From Bacteroidota bacterium (GTDB lineage: Bacteria; Bacteroidota; Bacteroidia; CAMBQF01), in contig JAIXUZ010000290.1 in assembly GCA_027483285.1 (NCBI GenBank), forward strand, positions 1 through 11,101: 11,101 bases of DNA. The letters are read 5' to 3'. Both the position numbers and the translations under genes were made by a program. Below the pieces are notes generated by a model. That model saw only the letters and a list, made by a program, of their open reading frames with translations. It was not told where the DNA came from and searched no databases. Of the stretch, positions 5,671 through 11,101 are shown one piece after another (the stretch's first letter is position 1; each line of letters starts with the position of its first letter).

Positions 5671-8352
5671 TTGAAAAACATCATACTATATAATAACCGT
5701 ACGCTGCGCGCCCTGTTGGTGATTTTTACCCTTACAGGTGTGTTTTATGCCTGTTCTGTTAAAAAGAACAAATGGATAAACCGCGCATACCACGGTACCA
5801 CATCGCGCTTTAACGGCTATTTTAACGGTGGCGAATCGTTTAAAGAAGGTGTTGCCAACTTAGAAAAAGCCCATATAGACAAATACGACCGCCTGCTGCC
5901 TGTATTTAAATTTGGCACGGTTGAACAGTCTAAATCTATTTACCCGCAAATGGATAAGGCTATTAAAAAGGCCGAAACCGTTGTTACTAAGCACTCTATG
6001 CTTATTAAGGGTAAACAGTACAATGCTTGGGTAGATGCTTGCTACCTTCTTCGCGGTAAAGCCCGCTTTTATAAAAGGGATTATTACGCGGCTTTAGAAG
6101 ACCTTGAATATGTTGCCAATACCAAAAGCAAGAAAAAGCGCAGGCATTGGAGGCACGAAGCCATGATTTACCTTGCCCGCACCTACAGTGAGCTGGCTAT
6201 GTTTAGCGAGGCGCAATCGGTTATAGACCGTATTAAAAATGAGGCTGAGTTTCCTAATAAAATGAAAGACCAGTTTTATGCTGTGCAGGCTGATTTTCAT
6301 TTAAAACAAGGCGATGATTCGGCTGCTATAGCCCCATTACGTAAAGCTATAGAGCTTACAAAGTCTAAAAAGGTACGTGCCCGCTATACTTACATACTGG
6401 CCCAGATACACCAAAAAAACAAGAACTACAAAGAGGCCTCTAAGATGTTTGGCGAGGTATTGAAAATGCAACCGAGCTATGATATGGCTTTTAATGCCCA
6501 GCTAAACCTTGCCCGTAGTTTTGATAGCAGCAGCGGCACCAGCAAGGGCATACGCCAGCGCCTGCTGAAAATGGCCAAAGAGGATAAGAATATTGATTAC
6601 TTAGATCAGATATACTATGCTCTGGGCGAATTGGCGCAGCGCGATAATGATGAAACGCAGGCCCTTAAAGATTATAATAAATCGGTAAGGTTTAGTAAGG
6701 GCAACAACACCCAAAAGGGAACATCGTACCTGGCTATCGGAGAGATTTACCTTTCTCACCCGGAATACCGCCCTGCAAAAGCATATTATGATAGTTCATC
6801 GGTTTTGATTGACCGTGAAAGCCCGCTATACAAAGGCGTACAGGATAAAAAGAAAAGCCTTAGCGAGCTTATTCGAAACCTGGATGTAATTGAGGTGGAA
6901 GACAGCTTACAAACCTTGGCTAAAATGCCCGAGGCTGAGCGCCTTAAAAAGATTAATTCGTTTTTGGACGAGAAAGACCGTTTAGAGAGAGAAGCCAAAG
7001 CTAACAACACGCAGGGCGGCGGCAACGACCCGTTTAATAACAACAACGTATTTAATAATAACAATAATAACAACAATACCTCAACACCCCAGGGCCAGGG
7101 CTTTTACTTTACCAACCAGATATTGCGCAGCCAGGGCTTTGGCGAGTTTAAACGTATTTGGGGCGATAGGACGCTTGCCGATAACTGGCGCCGTAGCAAT
7201 AAGCAAAGTATTTTGCCTACCAATGCAACCAACGAGCCCGACCCGCTAGACAGCCTTTTAAAAGCAGCGGGTGGCGATACACTGGCTATGCAAAAACTTA
7301 AACGCGAAGCTGATGTTAAAAAGATTATCGATGTATTGCCATTAACCCAAGCTGATTTTGATAGCTCTGACAACAAGATACTGGATGCTTATTACAATGC
7401 GGCGAATATTTACAGAGAGCAATTGGACGATAAGTTAAGGGCTGTAGAGATGTTTGAGAAAATGCTGTTGCGTTTCCCTGCCAACAATAAGTACGAGCTT
7501 TCTACCTACTACCAGTTATATAGGGTGTATGGTGTTCTTGGTAATACTGCAAAAGCTGATTATTATAAAAACAAAATACTTAAAGATTTTCCAACAAGCG
7601 ATTATGCCAAGTTGATTAATAACCCAGGTACACCGTTAACTGATGAGATTGCTAAAAAGGAACTGGAAAAATTTTATTCTGAAACCTTTGATTTGTATAA
7701 AAAGCAGTTTTACAGGGAGGTTGTTACCCGTTGCGATGAGGCTTTGGCTAAATACAAGGATAAAGAGTTCCGCCCTAAGTTTGCTTACCTACGCGCGTTA
7801 GCTGTAGGTCGCACACAGGATGTTAACTCATTCGAAGCATCGCTGCGCGATGTGGTAACTAACTACCCGTTAGACCCCGTTAAAGGTGATGCGCAATACC
7901 TGTTAGATTATATCAAAAAATCAAGGGGAGATTCTGCCGGATTTATCGATAATTCTAAAACCAATGTAGATGCACTTACCATGTTTACCATGGCGCCCGA
8001 CTCAATCCATAACTTTGCCCTTATTTTAACAAATAAAAAGGTTAAGGTTAATGAGGTTAAAACATTGGTTTCAGACTTTAATACCGAATTCTTCAGCCTA
8101 ATGGATTTGAAGATAGAGAGCCGCTTTTTGAACGATTCTACCCAAATGATTTTGGTACGCAAGTTTAATAACCAGCCTTACGCTACTACCTATTTTAATG
8201 CTATTAAGGGTGACAAAAAGGCTTTGGCATTGCTTGGAGCCAACGATTATGTGGCGGTGATTGTAACTAATGATAACCTTGCTGTTATTCAAAAACAAAA
8301 AACAATTGATAACTATAAGGTGTTCTTTAAAGACAAGTATAAATTGAATTAG
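5671..8352 (+). CDS. sprE: SprE/PorW-like type IX secretion TPR lipoprotein
   Basis: Read from TTG 5671, the protein has 893 residues. A lipoprotein signal (hydrophobic 15-26) ends in a lipobox-like VFYAC with Cys28, and no acidic residues follow the Cys, so it should face the periplasm from the outer membrane. The segment after the Cys (NRAYHGTTSRFNGYFNGGES..., then LPVF and the TEQSK/YPQMDKAIKKAE region) and the WGDRTLADNWRRSNK motif after the linker are typical of SprE (Flavobacterium gliding) and PorW (Porphyromonas). PorW links the PorK/N ring to the Sov translocon of the type IX secretion system. TPR helices fill about 80-400 and 590-780. An Asn-rich linker (about 456-470) separates them. 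The open frame extends upstream to TTG 5581, but those 30 residues precede the signal peptide and the likely promoter. The TAG stop overlaps the mqnA start by one base. A SprE-like paralogue with another job cannot be excluded. Confidence 0.85.
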   Translation: MKNIILYNNRTLRALLVIFTLTGVFYACSVKKNKWINRAYHGTTSRFNGYFNGGESFKEGVANLEKAHIDKYDRLLPVFKFGTVEQSKSIYPQMDKAIKKAETVVTKHSMLIKGKQYNAWVDACYLLRGKARFYKRDYYAALEDLEYVANTKSKKKRRHWRHEAMIYLARTYSELAMFSEAQSVIDRIKNEAEFPNKMKDQFYAVQADFHLKQGDDSAAIAPLRKAIELTKSKKVRARYTYILAQIHQKNKNYKEASKMFGEVLKMQPSYDMAFNAQLNLARSFDSSSGTSKGIRQRLLKMAKEDKNIDYLDQIYYALGELAQRDNDETQALKDYNKSVRFSKGNNTQKGTSYLAIGEIYLSHPEYRPAKAYYDSSSVLIDRESPLYKGVQDKKKSLSELIRNLDVIEVEDSLQTLAKMPEAERLKKINSFLDEKDRLEREAKANNTQGGGNDPFNNNNVFNNNNNNNNTSTPQGQGFYFTNQILRSQGFGEFKRIWGDRTLADNWRRSNKQSILPTNATNEPDPLDSLLKAAGGDTLAMQKLKREADVKKIIDVLPLTQADFDSSDNKILDAYYNAANIYREQLDDKLRAVEMFEKMLLRFPANNKYELSTYYQLYRVYGVLGNTAKADYYKNKILKDFPTSDYAKLINNPGTPLTDEIAKKELEKFYSETFDLYKKQFYREVVTRCDEALAKYKDKEFRPKFAYLRALAVGRTQDVNSFEASLRDVVTNYPLDPVKGDAQYLLDYIKKSRGDSAGFIDNSKTNVDALTMFTMAPDSIHNFALILTNKKVKVNEVKTLVSDFNTEFFSLMDLKIESRFLNDSTQMILVRKFNNQPYATTYFNAIKGDKKALALLGANDYVAVIVTNDNLAVIQKQKTIDNYKVFFKDKYKLN

Positions 8353-9107
8353 TGTTGCAAAAGGTTAAGTTTTCTGTAGTATCTTATTTAAACACGTTGC
8401 CATTTCTTTACGGAATCCAAAACTCTTCTTTCCTTAATGATAGGATGGTTATAGACTTGGATATACCATCGGTTTGTGCGCAAAAGCTTAAAGATGGCAC
8501 TGTTGATGCCGGACTTGTTCCGGTTGCTCTGTTACCCCAGTTGCCTGAATACCATATTATAGCAGATTATTGCATTGGTGCCGTTGGCGAAGTTAAGTCA
8601 GTATTGCTGTTAAGCGATGTTCCGCTTGAGGAGATAGAAACCATTATGCTCGATTATCAGTCGCGTACCTCAGTTACCCTGGTGCAGGTGTTGGCCAAAG
8701 AGCTATGGAATATAAATCCTCAATTCATACCCGCTTCAACAGGATTTGAACAACAGATAGCAGGCAAAACCGCAGCCGTTATTATTGGCGACCGTACCTT
8801 CCCCTTGCTGGGCAAACATGCCTATACATACGACCTAGCCGGCGAGTGGCAAAAGCTAACAAACCTGCCTTTTGTATTTGCCGTATGGGCATCTAACAAA
8901 CCGGTTGAGCAAAGTTTTATTGATGATTTTAATAAAGCCTTAAAATTCGGGTTGGAACATAAAGCAGAGGCAGCTAAACTAGGGCAGGGCAGGGGAGTGG
9001 ATGAGGCTGCTATTGTTGACTATTTAGAAAACGCCATAAGCTACGAATTTGATGCAGCCAAAAAAGTAGGGTTGCATAAGTTTCTTAAATATTTAAAGAA
9101 ACTTTAA
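8352..9107 (+). CDS. mqnA: Chorismate dehydratase MqnA (futalosine menaquinone pathway)
   Basis: The 251-residue protein matches MqnA, which dehydrates chorismate to 3-[(1-carboxyvinyl)oxy]benzoate, the first step of the futalosine route to menaquinone. Key features are the N-terminal VSYLNTLPF (about 10-18), DAGLVPVALLP, the YCIGAVGEVKSVLL segment, DYQSRTSV, and IIGDRTF followed by the DLAGEWQKLTNLPFVFAVW block. Together they show the two-lobed periplasmic-binding-protein-like fold of the family, here without a signal peptide and therefore cytoplasmic. The start is GTG at 8352, sharing its first base with the sprE stop codon (TAGTG), which implies translational coupling; TTG at 8355 is an alternative. 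Length is normal for the family. The remaining futalosine genes are not in the window. No clear terminator follows in the 19 bases before the converging response-regulator gene. Confidence 0.92.
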   Translation: MLQKVKFSVVSYLNTLPFLYGIQNSSFLNDRMVIDLDIPSVCAQKLKDGTVDAGLVPVALLPQLPEYHIIADYCIGAVGEVKSVLLLSDVPLEEIETIMLDYQSRTSVTLVQVLAKELWNINPQFIPASTGFEQQIAGKTAAVIIGDRTFPLLGKHAYTYDLAGEWQKLTNLPFVFAVWASNKPVEQSFIDDFNKALKFGLEHKAEAAKLGQGRGVDEAAIVDYLENAISYEFDAAKKVGLHKFLKYLKKL

Positions 9108-9126
9108 TAGAACCAACACTCAACTA

Positions 9127-9513
9127 TTAACCAAATATATCCAGTAAATCTTGTTTCGTAACAGGCTTTTGCAAGCACTCTTTTACTAACGGAAAGCGCT
9201 TAGCTTTTAACTCGTCTCCTTCGTCTGATGATGAGGTAAGGATGTATATTATAAACCATTCGTGTATCACTGCAGGGTGCTTTTCAAATGCTTCTAAAAC
9301 CCTCCAGCCTGAATAGGGCATATTTATATCAAGAAAAATAGTGGTGTTTTCCGGATAGTCTATATAGCTATGTTCTATTTTATATATCGCCTCCCGTGGG
9401 TCAGAAAAACAGGTGATTTTTGCATCTGGAAACACACGTTTAATTTGGATTTCGGTTAATTGATTACTTATAGGATCATCATCAATTAAAATAAAAGAGT
9501 AAGGTTTTGCCAT
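9127..9513 (-). CDS. Stand-alone response regulator receiver protein
   Basis: The 128-residue protein is a single CheY-like receiver domain with no output domain. The acidic pocket is Asp11-13 (IDDD), the phospho-accepting Asp is Asp62 in IFLDINMP, the conserved Thr/Ser is Thr93 (ILTSS), and the Lys-Pro pair is Lys116-Pro117 (LQKP). All catalytic residues are present, so it should accept phosphate from a histidine kinase, none of which is encoded here. It would act by protein-protein contact or in a phosphorelay. It converges on mqnA with 19 bases between them and diverges from lpd. The start is ATG 9513; CAAATTA at 9536-9542 reads TAATTTG on the minus strand, one base short of the -7 consensus. 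Confidence 0.93.
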   Translation of the reverse strand: MAKPYSFILIDDDPISNQLTEIQIKRVFPDAKITCFSDPREAIYKIEHSYIDYPENTTIFLDINMPYSGWRVLEAFEKHPAVIHEWFIIYILTSSSDEGDELKAKRFPLVKECLQKPVTKQDLLDIFG

Positions 9514-9589
9514 TTTGTTTTAGTTTAGTTTTCCTCAAATTACAATTATAAATACCGCCTTGCTTTGCCTTTGCGGGCTGTGCATTACC

Positions 9590-9606
9590 AATGTATGAAA
9601 TACATT
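9590..9606. repeat. Perfect inverted repeat in the rr-lpd divergent region
   Basis: AATGTAT (9590-9596) and ATACATT (9600-9606) form a perfect 7-3-7 inverted repeat around GAA. It sits about 58 bases upstream of the lpd -7 element and about 77 bases before the response-regulator start. Its size and symmetry fit a dimeric regulator's operator, or a short A/T-rich cruciform. A smaller palindrome, AGTATACT, is at 9626-9633. No regulator is suggested by the sequence. Confidence 0.4.
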
Positions 9607-9663
9607 AGTTTTAGCTATTATTTATAGTATACTTTATGCACATAGTTTTCTCTGTTCTTTTGT

Positions 9664-9671
9664 TACCTTTG
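9664..9671 (+). promoter_or_regulatory. -7 promoter element of lpd
   Basis: TACCTTTG is an exact match to the Bacteroidota -7 consensus TAnnTTTG. The predicted transcript start near 9675 leaves an A/T-rich leader of about 20 bases before the ATG at 9695, with no Shine-Dalgarno sequence, as is usual in the phylum. No clear TTTG lies at the -33 position. Confidence 0.6.
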
Positions 9672-9694
9672 CAACGCTAAAATTTATATTTACA

Positions 9695-11095
9695 ATGAAG
9701 TACGACGTAACTGTTATAGGCTCAGGCCCCGGAGGATATGTTGCCGCTATTCGCGCATCGCAATTGGGTTTTAAGACGGCCCTTATAGAAAAATACCCAA
9801 CCCTTGGCGGCACCTGCCTTAATGTTGGTTGTATACCATCAAAAGCCTTGTTAGATTCTTCTGAACATTACCATAATGCCCTGCATAATTTTAAAGAGCA
9901 TGGGGTAGATATATCCGAGCCTAAAGTAAATATGGAGCAAATGATAGCCCGTAAGGCCAATGTGGTGAAACAAAATGTGGATGGTATTGCCTTTTTAATG
10001 AAGAAAAACAAGATTGATGTTTTTACCGGCGTAGGCTCTTTTGTAAATAAAAACACCATTAAGGTTACTAAGGCCGATGGTACCGAAGAAACTTTGGAAA
10101 CAGCCAAAACCATTATAGCTACTGGTTCAAAACCGGCATCATTGCTCGGTATAGAAATTGATAAGAAACGCATCATCACATCAACCGAGGCCTTAGAGCT
10201 TAAAGAAGTACCTAAACACCTTATACTTATTGGTGGTGGTGTTATTGGTTTAGAGCTGGGTTCGGTATATAGCCGCCTGGGCGCTAAAGTTAGCTGTGTT
10301 GAGTATGCCGACTCTATTATACCAACCATGGACCGTGCCTTAGGCAAAGAGTTGCAACGCGTGCTTAAAAAGCAGGGTATGGAGTTTTTCACCAGCCACA
10401 AAGTATCGGGTGCAAAAGCTAAAGGCAAAGAGGTAACCGTAACAGCTACCGATGGTAAAGGCAAAGAAGTAACGTTTACAGGCGATTATTGCCTTGTAGC
10501 CGTTGGCCGCCGCCCGTATACCGATGGATTAGGGTTGGAAAATATTGGCCTTAAGGCCGATGAGCGCGGACGCATTGCCGTTAACGACCATTTAGAAACA
10601 AGTGTAGAAGGTGTTTTTGCTATTGGCGATGTGGTACGTGGTGCTATGCTTGCCCACAAAGCCGAAGAAGAAGGTGTTTTAGTTGCTGAATATATGGCAG
10701 GGCAAAAACCACATATCGACTATAAACTTATTCCGGGTGTAGTATATACCTGGCCCGAGGTTGCTTCTGTTGGCTATACAGAAGAGGAGCTGAAGGCCGA
10801 TGGCCGCAAATACAAAGCAGGTTCGTTCCCTGTGCGTGCCTTAGGCCGTGCCCGTGCCGCCGGCGATATTGATGGTTTCTTTAAAGTGTTGGCTGATGCT
10901 GAAACGGATGAGATATTAGGTGTACATATTATAGGCCCTCGTGCAGCTGATATAATAGCCGAAGGGGTTATTGCAATGGAGTTCCGCGCATCGGCAGAAG
11001 ATATTGCCCGTGCAAGCCATGCCCACCCAACCTTTACCGAGGGGATGAAAGAAGCCTGCTTAGCCGCTACTGATAACAGGCCGTTGCATATGTAA
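9695..11095 (+). CDS. lpdA: Dihydrolipoamide dehydrogenase (E3)
   Basis: The 466-residue flavoprotein reoxidises dihydrolipoamide of 2-oxoacid dehydrogenase complexes (and possibly the glycine cleavage system), passing electrons through FAD to NAD+. Sequence order: FAD-binding GSGPGG (9-14); redox disulfide Cys41/Cys46 in GGTCLNVGCIPSK; ATGS (142-145); NAD-binding GGGVIG (180-185) with Glu203 at the end of the second strand, which favours NAD over NADP; second FAD motif AIGDV (309-313); and the C-terminal dimer interface with His444 and Glu449 in HPTFTE, the catalytic acid-base pair. Length is standard and no residue is missing. It lies alone between the divergent receiver gene and the window edge, with no E1 or E2 gene visible, so its partner complex cannot be named. 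ATG 9695 is fixed by the FAD motif starting within 10 residues. Confidence 0.97.
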   Translation: MKYDVTVIGSGPGGYVAAIRASQLGFKTALIEKYPTLGGTCLNVGCIPSKALLDSSEHYHNALHNFKEHGVDISEPKVNMEQMIARKANVVKQNVDGIAFLMKKNKIDVFTGVGSFVNKNTIKVTKADGTEETLETAKTIIATGSKPASLLGIEIDKKRIITSTEALELKEVPKHLILIGGGVIGLELGSVYSRLGAKVSCVEYADSIIPTMDRALGKELQRVLKKQGMEFFTSHKVSGAKAKGKEVTVTATDGKGKEVTFTGDYCLVAVGRRPYTDGLGLENIGLKADERGRIAVNDHLETSVEGVFAIGDVVRGAMLAHKAEEEGVLVAEYMAGQKPHIDYKLIPGVVYTWPEVASVGYTEEELKADGRKYKAGSFPVRALGRARAAGDIDGFFKVLADAETDEILGVHIIGPRAADIIAEGVIAMEFRASAEDIARASHAHPTFTEGMKEACLAATDNRPLHM

Positions 11096-11101
11096 TCCAA
11101 A

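Noticed and set aside
6786..7076. 96-residue minus-strand Leu-rich open frame
   Set aside because: The Leu run is the reverse complement of the Asn-codon repeat in the SprE/PorW-like gene. It is a composition artefact.
9868..10464. 198-residue open frame antisense to lpd
   Set aside because: It lies wholly inside the well-supported dihydrolipoamide dehydrogenase gene, has low-complexity Ser/Thr/Leu composition typical of a reverse-frame shadow, and resembles no family I know.
1..11101. tRNA, rRNA, insertion sequence, phage or defence genes
   Set aside because: No cloverleaf, rRNA segment, transposase, integrase, or recognisable defence domain was seen. All sizeable frames on both strands are housekeeping or envelope families, or their shadows.

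Overview
The window looks like chromosomal DNA of a Bacteroidota bacterium, most likely Sphingobacteriales or a near relative. The phylum call rests on a SprE/PorW-type type IX secretion lipoprotein, a PorE-like OmpA/PD40 protein, a DUF4294 protein, promoter candidates matching the phylum's TAnnTTTG -7 element, and start codons without obvious Shine-Dalgarno sequences. The order-level guess is weaker and comes from the style of the intergenic repeats. Genes are packed tightly and no gene-free stretch reaches 300 bases.

Left edge (1-196): the last codons of an unidentified plus-strand gene, a strong rho-independent terminator, and an unusual intergenic element with overlapping inverted repeats. 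Minus-strand block (5506 down to 197): a secreted DUF4294 protein, a catalytic M16 metallopeptidase, its non-catalytic M16 partner, and an exported TPR/PD40/CRD/OmpA protein with the architecture of PorE. The gaps are 109, 57 and 59 bases. Two of them hold repeats: a degenerate 8-bp tandem repeat, and a REP-like hairpin element touching the stop codon of the catalytic peptidase gene.

Divergent plus-strand block (5671-9107): a large TPR lipoprotein of the SprE/PorW family, with its stop codon overlapping by one base the GTG start of mqnA (chorismate dehydratase, futalosine menaquinone pathway). A stand-alone response-regulator receiver gene (9513-9127, minus) converges on mqnA. A 181-base divergent intergenic region with a perfect inverted repeat and a good -7 element leads into a complete dihydrolipoamide dehydrogenase gene (9695-11095).

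Together the window holds two probable type IX secretion/gliding envelope proteins (PorE-like and SprE/PorW-like) on either side of a shared divergent region, with a DUF4294 protein and an apparently cytoplasmic M16 heterodimer between them, plus respiratory and central metabolism genes (mqnA, lpd). Most genes are recognisable housekeeping families. I did not find a clearly new defence or mobile system. The less explained material is the neighbourhood association of T9SS genes with M16/DUF4294 and the three intergenic repeat structures.
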